A stretch of 64,000 bases of DNA. Source: Caecitellus pseudoparvulus. Taxonomy: Eukaryota; Bigyra: Bicosoecida. Positions within the stretch are counted from its first letter, which is position 1; each line of letters opens with the position of its first letter. The DNA is taken from assembly GCA_965644315.1 (NCBI GenBank), contig CBFFRQ010000073.1:20092-84091 (forward strand). Direction: 5' to 3'. A program made the position numbers and the translations under genes. The notes under the pieces were generated by a model. The model saw nothing but the letters and a program-made list of their open reading frames with translations, did no database searches and was not told the DNA's origin. Below are positions 51,107 through 60,049 of the stretch, piece after piece.

Positions 51107-54100
51107 CTAGTGGCCTCCTGGTCGATGAACAGGCCCGCCAAATGCAAACGTGCCGCTCGCTGCACCTGCAATGGGGAGGCCAGGATGCCCAGCACTTGGT
51201 ACTTGGTGCCCGCCAGCGCCATGCTGGGGGAGTGCAGGCCCCGCAGAAGCAGTGGCAGGGGGGGGCGGCCGGGCAGCCGCACGAGCCTGCCTCACCGCCA
51301 CCTGAGCGTCTTGCAGCAGCATCTTGATTTGCTGGTACAGCACCGTCTTGCGCGTCATGAACACTGCACGGTGCAGGCCAGTGAGGGTGCGCTGCATGAG
51401 GGACGTGCCGCTTATGGCCTTTTGCTTGGCGGCGTCCTTCGCGACGCTGTTGCGCAAGATGAGCACGAAGTCAGACGAAAGGACATTGGTGAGGGCGCGG
51501 GGGCTCAAGTCCACCCACGCGTGCCTGGTAATGGTGCAGTGGTCACACATGCACACAAGGCGCAGCACATGCAGCGCTGCATCCACCGTCTCCGCCGGGA
51601 TGTTCGCGTTGCGCAGGCAGGGCAGCATGCACAGCTGCGGCCTGCCTAGCTGGTGCCGCACGAAGCGCTCCCGCTCAGCGACAGCCTCGGCAGCACACAG
51701 GAATATGTCCCCTTGAGGGGGGGGCTCCTTGCCCGGCTGGATGGCAGGTGTTCCGAACCGCTGCAGTAGCGGCGTCACATCCACCTTGTATCCTGGTATG
51801 CGAACGTTGGGCGTCACGCCTGCCAGTGGCTCCATGCCCACACACGTGTACGGCACAACCTGCCAGGTGCCTTTTTCTGTCATGGGCATCACCATCGTGC
51901 TCTCAGCTTTCACAGAGGGCAGGAAGAGGTGACCCCACAGGCCAGTGGGGGGCAGCTCCTGCGCCAAGTGCTCCAGCAGCCGCGCGCAGCCCGCCGCTGC
52001 GGAAGGGCTCAGGTGGGACAGCGACGGCAGCTGCTCTGCTGCAGGCATGGTGTTGCGAATGCTTGAAATCTGCATGCCCACGCCATGCAGCAACGCCCGC
52101 TTCTGGTCAGGCAGCATCTGGCTCATGGACTGCGCATGCTGCAGCGCCTGCAACAGACCCCCCACCGCCAGCTGGTACTGGTCCAGAGATGGCGCTGAGC
52201 TGGCTGTGGGAAAGTGGTCAGCGTTCTTGTACGCAGCAGGGTCCACCACGCCGGGCTGTGTTCGATGCGCAGCTTGCTTTGCCTGTGGCTTGGGCCTGGG
52301 CCTTGGTTTGGGCTTGGGCTTGGGCTTGGGCGCGGTGCTGTCGGCAGCTGCCCCCTTGCCCTCCAGCACGACATCCTTGTCCCCTGCAGCGGCCGGCTCC
52401 AGCAGTTCATCATCATCATCATCGTCGTCGTCGTCGTCATCCAACAAGCTAATGTCAAAGTCCCCGTCAGCTTCGGGGTGCTTGGGCGCCGGGCCGCTGG
52501 GCTTGGCGCGCTTGGCGCCGCCTGCCGTCGCCTCAGGAGCATCTGAGTACTTGACCGCCTCACGCCTGCGCTTGCCGCGCCCCATGTTCGCTTGCGCCTG
52601 CAGGCGGTGCGCAGCTGCTTTGCTCTGCATGTCTCGGTACCGTGCCGCCCACATGGCCTCCGCCTCAGCGATTGCCGCAGCCTCAGCGGCATCGCCAGAC
52701 GAGCCCTCCGCCGCTGCCGAAAAGACGTTGAAGAGGGAAGACCCTGCAGCTCCCGAGGCATCCGCTGCGTCCGGGCCGCGGGCAGTTTTGGCAGCAGCCT
52801 CGGCGTCCGCAGCTGCAACCAGCGCCGCCACCGCGCCTGGCTCGTGCACCAGGCGCCGCGCCGAGGCCTGTGCAGCGTCTTCCTTCCCGGAGAACACCTT
52901 CACAGACGTCATGATGGCAGCAACGAGCTCCTCCTTTGTTGGCGCGCGTGACTCGCCGCTGGCACCGCCGGCACCCCCCACGCCAGCCGTAGCCACTCGC
53001 TCCATCTGCAGCTTTTGGGCTGCTTTCTCCTGCATCTTCTCCTCCACCGTGCCCACCGTGACGAAGCGGTAAATCACCACAGGCTTGGTTTGCCCGTAGC
53101 GATGCACACGCGCGGCAGCCTGCCGGTCCATGTGCGGGTTCCAGTCGCTGTCGAAGATGATGACGGTGTCTGCCGTGGCGAGGTTCAGCCCCACGCCGCC
53201 GGCACGGGTGGACATGAGCAGGCAAAAGAGGCGTGAGTCGGTGGCGTTGAACTGGGAAATGATGCGTTCCCGCTCCTGCCCCACAGTGCTGCCATCGATG
53301 CGCCGATACCGCATGGCTCGCCGCGCGGCATTGCGAGCTGGCGCACCAGGGACAGTCTCATCCTCATCGCCCAAGCCACGCTGCACTCCCAGCATGACAT
53401 CCTCCAGGATGTCCAGCACCAGCTGGAACTGGGAGAACACCAGCACCCGGTGCCCCGCCACTGACAGCTCGGCCAGCAGGCGAGTCAGCACCTGTAGCTT
53501 GCCAGCGCAATTCACGAGCAGGGAGAACTCAGCTGCGCCGGGCAAGTGCCAGTAGCCGTGAGTGCCGCGTCGTGCTTTGGCCAGCAGCTTGACGCTACTG
53601 GGCCCTGGCACGCCCAGGGTCACCGCAGCTTCCTCCAGCACACTCGCAGGCGTTGCCGACGGGGTGTCAGGGCCAGCCCCAGCAGCTTTGGCTGCGCCTT
53701 CGGCTGTACCCGCCACAGCGGCGACATCCTCCAAGCCTTGCGCTTTGGCAGTCGCAGCCTTGGCCGCCTCCACCACCTGCCTTACGAGCTCTCCTTCCAG
53801 CCCTGGCACGATGTACGGGTGATTCGCCATGTGCCGCAGAGACATGAAGAGGTTGTTCAGCGCAGACTTGCTGGTGCCCGAGCCGTGCACCAGCTGGTAG
53901 TTGCGCGTGAGCATAGTGGCGTACACCTCTCGCTGCTGCGGCGCGAGGGCGATGGGCACGATGACCTCGTGCTTCGCGGGGAGATCCTTCATCACCTCCG
54001 CCTTCACACGTCGCAGCATGTGCGGCCGAAGAGTGTCCTGGAACCGGGCCACCGTCTGGGGGTCCGTCAGGTCCCCGTACTGCTCCAGGAAGCCCTCGCA

Positions 54101-57100
54101 GGAGGGGAAGGCGGCCGGCTCCAAGAAGTACAGCAGCGCCCACAACTCCTCCAAGCGGTTCATGAGTGGCGTGCCAGTCAGCAGCACAGCCTGCCGGCGG
54201 CGAAGCTCTGCGAGGCTGTCAAACCGCTGTGAAGACCCATGCCCCTTGCTGTTGGCCTTGCCCTTCAGGCTGTGTCCCTCGTCGATGATGAGGTTGCCGA
54301 AGCCCTTGCGGTGGCCGCTGGCCTTGCTGCTCAGGGCGAGGTCGGAGTTCCACTCACCCACGAGCCCTGTGGCCTGGAAGGCAGCGTCAACGTCGCTGCC
54401 TGGAGCTGGGACCGGCAACACTCTGCCACCCGCCACGACGTCTGACTGCAGCCGCCGCAAGTACGTCGCGTCGATGCTGACGAGCTCGTACGACACGAGG
54501 AGGACGTCAATGGCCACGAGGGCCTTCCCAGTGGCGGGGTCCCGTGCCGTGTCGCCGGTGTCCGGGTCCGTGACGTACCACTCCTTGGCCCGGATGACGT
54601 CCCGGTCCTCCCGCGCGCCCGTGTACATGCTCACCACCAGCCCAGGGGCCCACAGGCGCGCCTCCCGCAGCCAGTTGCCCATGGTGCTCTTGGGCACGAC
54701 GATGATGTGTGGGCCGGCCCCAGCCCCGCCACAGTGCTGGTAGCACGCCTCCACCAACGCCAGCGCCTGCACCGTCTTGCCCAGCCCCATCTCATCTGCC
54801 AGGATGACGCCACGGCCCGCTCGATGAGCAGCGTACAGCCAGTTCAGCCCCTCCAACTGGTACGGGAAGAGTTCACCCCCCAGCCAGGGCGGGGAGCGGG
54901 GAAACGCCCAGCCCTTCTTGCTGGCGGCAGGCGCGGAGCCGGCAGGTGGCGGCTTCCCAGACACGACCGAGGGCTCCCCCAGCACGGCGTGGGAGGCTTG
55001 CAGGCAGGCCGGCGTCAGCTCCCGCATGCGGCGGGTGTTGGCTGCTGCCCACCTGCAGATCTCCCCCGCTGCAAACACAGCCACGAGGGGGCCCCACTCC
55101 CACGTGGCCCCCGCGTGGTCCACCCCCGTCCACTTGACCAGGTACTCGTACTCAGCGTGGGGCTCCCACACGCTGACAGGCGGCACCCGCCCATCTGCAA
55201 TGTGCCCCGCGACGGCCCCCAGCATGGCACTGGGGGAGGCATCCTCTGCCTCCTCCTCCTCGTCGGCCTTGCTCCACCCTGCAGAGAGGGTCAGGGCATT
55301 GTGCAGGTCAGGCAGCGAACAGCCCAGGCCCGTGCCACCAGCCTTGGGGTCCTCAGCGGCGTGCCACGCCAGGCACTGGCGCCGACGACGTGCCAGGACG
55401 TGTGACACCGTCACGTACTCGGCGCGCCAGTCGTGCAAGCTGGCAGGCGCATCAGCCTCTCCCCGGGCTGAGGTGCGGCTGCCCGCCGAGGCGTCGCCCT
55501 GGCCCGCGCCTGGACGCCCAGGGGAGGCCAGCAGGGCAGCTCCAGCCTCGGGAGTGTCGTCTCCCTCCTCGGCCGACGACGCCTCGCCGTCCTCCACCTC
55601 CCCCACTGCGAACCTGTGCGCGCCGCCGGCTGTGCCCTCCTCCTCGTCCAGCAACACGCCCGTGTGCGCTGACAGAGGCGGCGCCGTCCACACCGACGTC
55701 CACAGCGTGATGCCGTCAGCGGCCAGGAAGTACCTCACGGCTGCGCTAGCGACACTGGCTGCGTTGTCTGCTTCACTGCCTGGGGCAGCCGCTGCAACAA
55801 GCGCCTTGCCCCGCCGCACGCCGGGGTCAGTGGGGTCTTCCCCCAGACTCACTGCCTGCTGCAGGGGGGGCAGGTTCAGCCGCTTCAAGAAGGCTTGCAG
55901 CGCGCCAGGGCACAGGTGTTCCAGCGTCTGCTCTCGCAGCCACGTGTTGTGCCAGTGCCCGCGACCTTCCCACTTGACCCAGTACTCGCGTGTGCGCAAG
56001 ACGCACCAGGCACTGGAGCATGCCTGGGCAGTGGCAGCCAGGGCGCCCGGGCCCACCAGTGTCGTGCCGTCCAGGGGCAGGTTCCGCCGCACCCGCACAT
56101 CCCGCACGGCGAAGATCTTCTCAACCTTGCGCCGCCCGCCCAGGCACAGCGCACACACCGCCTTGCCGTGGCGCTGGTGAAGGGCGTCCAGAGAGGGCAC
56201 ACCAGACAGCGCCGCCGCTGCCTGTCGCGCTCCTGGCGCCGTGGCCAGGCCAGCGGCGGGGCCTGCGACGGGGCACGGCGCCAGACTGGCCACGGCAGGG
56301 AAGTTGTGTGTGCAGGGCGTGGGCGGCACACAGGACGCCTGCACGGCTTGCAAGGCTCCAGCCCGGGGCAGACCGGCCAGGGCCGCGGCAGCAGTGCAGG
56401 GGGCCGCCTCCAACAGGGTGCGCTGCAGGCTTTGGCAGGCAGCGGCCGAGGCCAGGCTGCTCTTGCGCGGGCTGGGCCCTGACACCAGCCACCTCCACGC
56501 ATCCGGCACAGAGACAGACAGCTCGCAGCAGCGGCACTGCACCCGATCCAGAGGCAGGGGCGGCGGTGGCTCGGCGGGCCCAGGCTGCAGCAGTGCCAGC
56601 AGGCTCTGCATGGTGCCGCCGTACAGCTCTGCCTCCTCGTCTGTCCGGCCGGAGACGGCGCAGCGGTAGATGGGCCGCACGTTGGCAGCCTTGACCTGCC
56701 GCCGCTCCCAGGCGTCGCCATTGGACAGCTCGGCCGGCGAGAAGAGCACGGCCGCGGTGACGTCCAGGCCTGTGTCGCCCAGGCCCAGGGACCGCGCAAC
56801 ACGCCGGCGGGAGATGCCGGTGTCCTCCTCGCCTTCCTCAGCCTCGTCACCGGCCGCGGCAGAGGAACGGGGCACTGGTAGACCCAGCGGTCCGTGCAGG
56901 GATGCCTGTGCCAGAGCAGCGTGGTCAGCCCGCGTCAGGTCTGAGAAGTCATCCTCCTCTGCGTCGCTGTCTTCGTCCCACGCCGCGTCCAGCTCCGCCA
57001 GGGACGCCATGGAGCTGGCAGGGGGTAGGTCCATATTGAAGCTCTTCACAGACGTCGGAGTGAACTCCAGGGAGAAGTCCTCCACCTCTGGCAGGCGGCC

Positions 57101-59302
57101 GGGGTCGTCCCCAGCGTCCCCCGCCGCGCCCTTGCGTCCTGATCGCGCACGGCCCTCACCCGCCCCCCGCCTCAGGTCCTCGGCCGTGATGGGTGCAGAC
57201 AGCACCTCCTTGGCCTCCTCCAGCTGCCCACGCCGAACGCCCAACGCCGCCTGGGCGCTGTTCCGCGCTGCAGTGCTGTGTGCAGAGCCCTGCAACGCCG
57301 CCAGGGCCTGCTGAGCTGCGTCAAAGGCAGCCTGAGCCTCGTCCACCACCGCCTGACGCTGGGCCTTGATTTCGCCCGCCACGACACGCGCCTCGGCTGC
57401 GGCGCTCTCCAGCTGTGGCATGGCGGTGCGCAGGACACCCAGGTCCTGCGCGGCCCTGCCTGCCTCCTGTGCCGCGCCCACTGCTGCCGCCTGCTCCTCT
57501 GCCAGGCGGGACTGCCGCCCAGCCACGCTGCGGCTATGCTGCACCCGCCGCACGTGCCAGAGCTGGGCGCCAGACTGCACGATGTCAGGGTCCACGAGGG
57601 TCTGGCGTGGGAACCAGGTGCCGGCGCTCCACGCACTGCCTGAGCTGCCTGGCGCGCAGCGCACACTCCACGTCTGAGACGGCCTCAGAAGGGACGGCGG
57701 CACCACCTCGGGGTTGTCCCGGGGGTCCCCCTCCTCCAGCAAGTGGGCGTCTTCAAACAGGCCCCGCTCGCTGTCATCCAGCAGCGCCAGGAGACGAGCC
57801 AGGGTGGGGAACTTGGCCTTGGACGCAGTGCAGGCGGCAGGCTCCGTGTGGGGCGCGCCTGCCAGCACTTCAGGCGGGGCGATGTGTTCCACTGTGGCGG
57901 GGTAGTCGGCAGGGGGGCTGAGTCCGCCGAGAGGCAGCCCTCCCTGGCGCAACGCGTGCAGAGACGGCGCGTCGGCTGGCAGCGCCGAAACGCACACCGG
58001 ATGCGAGGCACTGTCCCAAATGAAGTCGGAGAGAGACCGCTGCGCGCAGGCGTCCCCCGCTCGCCCCGCCACCAGACCAGCAAGGTCCACCACAACGCGG
58101 CCCTTCTTATCGAACACCTGCAGCAGCTCCTGCGCCAGGCACAGACGCTCCCAGGCTGACAAGTCCTCCAGCCCCTGCCGCATGGCAGCGTTGCGCTCAG
58201 CTCGTGCCTTGGCTGTCGCCTTGGCGGCATCTCGCGCCCCCCGTGCGATGCGGCCCAACTCACGCAGGGCGCTGCGCAGCCAGGCGGAGCGCTGGTGCAC
58301 GGCGCGGCGGCGCGCAGCAGCAGCCCTGTCGTCGTCACACACGCCTGTGCTGTACGCGATGCGGTGCACGGCGCCACACTCTGCGAGGCTGGTGGAGGCC
58401 AGCTGCCCCCACTGCTCAAGCTTGCGCCGCATGCGGGCGAGTGTCTGCGTGTTCAGCGTCACGACAAACTGCAGGAGGGCAGGGGGGGCGCCGGGCACCT
58501 GCTGTGCGAGGTGGGACGGGTCTGGGTCCAGCCCCTGCTCAGCCGCTGCCAGCGCCGCCGACACGACGGATGAGGCGCGCTGTAGCGCCGGGAGGCCCGT
58601 CGCCGCCCACTCGTCAGCGGAGAACACCTGGACGACATGGGCGCGCCACCAGCCGTCGCCGGTGTGGACGTCCACGTGGGCGTGCAGGGGCGCCGCCTGA
58701 CCAGGCGGCAGGCGGCCGGTATGCAGGGGGCGCACGGCTGCCAGGGGCACACGGGGCGTGTGCTTGGAGCCCTGGTCGTCCATCAGCTCCTTGAAACGCA
58801 CCTGCATGGAGAACTGGTACACGCGCACGACCTCTGCCTCGAAGTAGGAGAATTCGAAGCCGGTGTCGGTGAACGGCACCTCCACTGCGTCGCCGACCCT
58901 GAAGCGGTGACGAGGGTGCCCATCGTGAGCCACCAGGGTGGCCAAGTCGCCAAACCGCTGCAGAACGTCCCCCGCATGCAGGGGCATGAGGTCCTCCACT
59001 GCCACCTCACTGCCACGTGTTCCGTGCTGCGCCGGCACTGACACACCCACCACCGACGAACCGGACGAGTCACTGTCACTCTCAGTCGAAGAGAAGTCCG
59101 AGGCAGACGACGAGACCAACGAAACCGCATGAGATCCCGGCTTGAAATCTGTGTCTCCGCGCCGTGCACGCTTGCGCCGCCCACCCGCGCCGCTGCGAGG
59201 CTTGTCCGCCAGCGCCTGCCGCTGAGCTGCTCGAGCCGCCCGGCTCAGGCGCTGCTTGGAGCTGGGCCGGACGACCTCCTCTTCAGAAGACGAGGCACTC
59301 AT
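51107..59302 (-). CDS. CHD-type chromatin remodelling ATPase with N-terminal Agenet/Tudor-like region
   Basis: Frame of 2,731 residues on the minus strand; start at the ATG at 59302 (MSASSSEEEV). Approximate order: two Agenet/Tudor-like segments (residues 130-225: RFRVGDAVEVPF, FSYFEAEVVRVY; LHAHVDVHTGDGWWRAHVV); a long disordered linker; a Cys-rich element (AVCALCLGG); chromodomain 1 (about 1057-1137, REYWVKWEGRGHWHNTW); chromodomain 2 (about 1384, YEYLVKWTGVDHAGATWEW); SNF2 ATPase with ADEMGLGKT near 1500 and DEGH near 1676; helicase-C domain with STRAGGVGLNLATADTVII and ARVHRYGQTKP near 2037. The tail has an Asp run, a Lys-Pro run and a Cys-rich segment. CHD proteins slide nucleosomes. The last 60-80 residues are uncertain: an intron near 51300-51230 may change the C-terminal end. 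Confidence 0.9.
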   Translation of the reverse strand: MSASSSEEEVVRPSSKQRLSRAARAAQRQALADKPRSGAGGRRKRARRGDTDFKPGSHAVSLVSSSASDFSSTESDSDSSGSSVVGVSVPAQHGTRGSEVAVEDLMPLHAGDVLQRFGDLATLVAHDGHPRHRFRVGDAVEVPFTDTGFEFSYFEAEVVRVYQFSMQVRFKELMDDQGSKHTPRVPLAAVRPLHTGRLPPGQAAPLHAHVDVHTGDGWWRAHVVQVFSADEWAATGLPALQRASSVVSAALAAAEQGLDPDPSHLAQQVPGAPPALLQFVVTLNTQTLARMRRKLEQWGQLASTSLAECGAVHRIAYSTGVCDDDRAAAARRRAVHQRSAWLRSALRELGRIARGARDAAKATAKARAERNAAMRQGLEDLSAWERLCLAQELLQVFDKKGRVVVDLAGLVAGRAGDACAQRSLSDFIWDSASHPVCVSALPADAPSLHALRQGGLPLGGLSPPADYPATVEHIAPPEVLAGAPHTEPAACTASKAKFPTLARLLALLDDSERGLFEDAHLLEEGDPRDNPEVVPPSLLRPSQTWSVRCAPGSSGSAWSAGTWFPRQTLVDPDIVQSGAQLWHVRRVQHSRSVAGRQSRLAEEQAAAVGAAQEAGRAAQDLGVLRTAMPQLESAAAEARVVAGEIKAQRQAVVDEAQAAFDAAQQALAALQGSAHSTAARNSAQAALGVRRGQLEEAKEVLSAPITAEDLRRGAGEGRARSGRKGAAGDAGDDPGRLPEVEDFSLEFTPTSVKSFNMDLPPASSMASLAELDAAWDEDSDAEEDDFSDLTRADHAALAQASLHGPLGLPVPRSSAAAGDEAEEGEEDTGISRRRVARSLGLGDTGLDVTAAVLFSPAELSNGDAWERRQVKAANVRPIYRCAVSGRTDEEAELYGGTMQSLLALLQPGPAEPPPPLPLDRVQCRCCELSVSVPDAWRWLVSGPSPRKSSLASAAACQSLQRTLLEAAPCTAAAALAGLPRAGALQAVQASCVPPTPCTHNFPAVASLAPCPVAGPAAGLATAPGARQAAAALSGVPSLDALHQRHGKAVCALCLGGRRKVEKIFAVRDVRVRRNLPLDGTTLVGPGALAATAQACSSAWCVLRTREYWVKWEGRGHWHNTWLREQTLEHLCPGALQAFLKRLNLPPLQQAVSLGEDPTDPGVRRGKALVAAAAPGSEADNAASVASAAVRYFLAADGITLWTSVWTAPPLSAHTGVLLDEEEGTAGGAHRFAVGEVEDGEASSAEEGDDTPEAGAALLASPGRPGAGQGDASAGSRTSARGEADAPASLHDWRAEYVTVSHVLARRRRQCLAWHAAEDPKAGGTGLGCSLPDLHNALTLSAGWSKADEEEEAEDASPSAMLGAVAGHIADGRVPPVSVWEPHAEYEYLVKWTGVDHAGATWEWGPLVAVFAAGEICRWAAANTRRMRELTPACLQASHAVLGEPSVVSGKPPPAGSAPAASKKGWAFPRSPPWLGGELFPYQLEGLNWLYAAHRAGRGVILADEMGLGKTVQALALVEACYQHCGGAGAGPHIIVVPKSTMGNWLREARLWAPGLVVSMYTGAREDRDVIRAKEWYVTDPDTGDTARDPATGKALVAIDVLLVSYELVSIDATYLRRLQSDVVAGGRVLPVPAPGSDVDAAFQATGLVGEWNSDLALSSKASGHRKGFGNLIIDEGHSLKGKANSKGHGSSQRFDSLAELRRRQAVLLTGTPLMNRLEELWALLYFLEPAAFPSCEGFLEQYGDLTDPQTVARFQDTLRPHMLRRVKAEVMKDLPAKHEVIVPIALAPQQREVYATMLTRNYQLVHGSGTSKSALNNLFMSLRHMANHPYIVPGLEGELVRQVVEAAKAATAKAQGLEDVAAVAGTAEGAAKAAGAGPDTPSATPASVLEEAAVTLGVPGPSSVKLLAKARRGTHGYWHLPGAAEFSLLVNCAGKLQVLTRLLAELSVAGHRVLVFSQFQLVLDILEDVMLGVQRGLGDEDETVPGAPARNAARRAMRYRRIDGSTVGQERERIISQFNATDSRLFCLLMSTRAGGVGLNLATADTVIIFDSDWNPHMDRQAAARVHRYGQTKPVVIYRFVTVGTVEEKMQEKAAQKLQMERVATAGVGGAGGASGESRAPTKEELVAAIMTSVKVFSGKEDAAQASARRLVHEPGAVAALVAAADAEAAAKTARGPDAADASGAAGSSLFNVFSAAAEGSSGDAAEAAAIAEAEAMWAARYRDMQSKAAAHRLQAQANMGRGKRRREAVKYSDAPEATAGGAKRAKPSGPAPKHPEADGDFDISLLDDDDDDDDDDDELLEPAAAGDKDVVLEGKGAAADSTAPKPKPKPKPRPRPKPQAKQAAHRTQPGVVDPAAYKNADHFPTASSAPSLDQYQLAVGGLLQALQHAQSMSQMLPDQKRALLHGVGMQISSIRNTMPAAEQLPSLSHLSPSAAAGCARLLEHLAQELPPTGLWGHLFLPSVKAESTMVMPMTEKGTWQVVPYTCVGMEPLAGVTPNVRIPGYKVDVTPLLQRFGTPAIQPGKEPPPQGDIFLCAAEAVAERERFVRHQLGRPQLCMLPCLRNANIPAETVDAALHVLRLVCMCDHCTITRHAWVDLSPRALTNVLSSDFVLILRNSVAKDAAKQKAISGTSLMQRTLTGLHRAVFMTRKTVLYQQIKMLLQDAQVAVRQARAAARPPPPATASAGPALPQHGAGGHQVPSAGHPGLPIAGAASGTFAFGGPVHRPGGH
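52282..52331 (-). repeat. Hexanucleotide-like (Lys-Pro)n coding repeat
   Basis: Repeats of about 6 bp (TTGGGC and variants on the plus strand) encode alternating Lys/Arg-Pro dipeptides in the CHD tail (PKPKPKPKPRPRPKP). Confidence 0.85.
52407..52441 (-). repeat. Trinucleotide repeat encoding a poly-Asp run
   Basis: About 11 codons of GAT and GAC (ATC/GTC on the plus strand) encode an Asp run in the CHD tail. The GAT/GAC blocks form two pure stretches, as expected of slippage. Confidence 0.9.
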
Positions 59303-60049
59303 TGTTTGAGCTGTTTCTGAGCCGTGGGTTCCTGCGCTGCGCAGGGAAGGTGGCAAGCAGCGAAGGTTCAGTGCGAGCCAGCACGGTGTGCGGAATATGA
59401 GCTCAACGCCAAGGCGTCCGCGAGGCGCCCACGCGTGGCGCCTGAAGACGCACCCAAATGTCTGTCAATAGATTCTCTTATTCTGGTTGGGATTGCTACC
59501 TGCCTCCCTGTCCTCTTCCCCGTTCAAGGCGCAGAAGACCGCTAGCAGCCCCGGTAGCTGAGTTCAAATGTCCGCGCCCTTGCCGTGAACCCTCTTGCAG
59601 GCGCGGTGTTGCGGCGGCCAAGGGCGGCCTCACAGCCGCCACAGGGGGTCAGTGCAGCAAGACCTAATGAGGGCACAAGTCGCCAGGCAATTTGCTATCG
59701 CAGGCCCTAATACCGCCATTGGAGTTGTGGTGCTTGCCTGGGAGTTGTGGCAAGATGCATCAAGTGGCGAGCTGGGCAGCGCAGGAAGTCACACGTGCCC
59801 TCCGCGCGCCCGCCACTGCGCACCAGGCGCACAAAGAACCCCACAGCACATTTTCAGGATGCAAATAGACTGCCCATGGAGGGCTTTCGGGTACAGTGCG
59901 ACGCCTGCTGCCAGTCCAGTGCCGGACTGCTAGCTCGCGCCAGTCCGAGTGTTCGTCCGGCCAGGCCAAGCCTGGCGTGACCCTTGCTCTCGTGATCAAG
60001 GCCCGCGTGTGCAGCCAGCACAGTGTGCAGGGTTCCCTGATCCATCACC
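59303..60049. promoter_or_regulatory. Divergent intergenic region, 747 bp (CHD / NAT10)
   Basis: The longest divergent spacer in the window. Small open frames lack motifs. I looked for a tRNA-like element around 59530-59600 (GTTCAAATGTCC) but found no cloverleaf. Both promoters should be here. Confidence 0.45.

Noticed and set aside
51107-59302. Many long plus-strand frames opposite the CHD gene (for example 51945-53072 and 54918-56180)
   Set aside because: They are GC-driven shadows of the minus-strand gene, with repetitive Ser/Ala/Pro/Arg content and no domain motifs.
59530-59600. Possible tRNA (GTTCAAATGTCC resembling a T-loop)
   Set aside because: No matching acceptor stem, D-arm or anticodon arm could be built around it.
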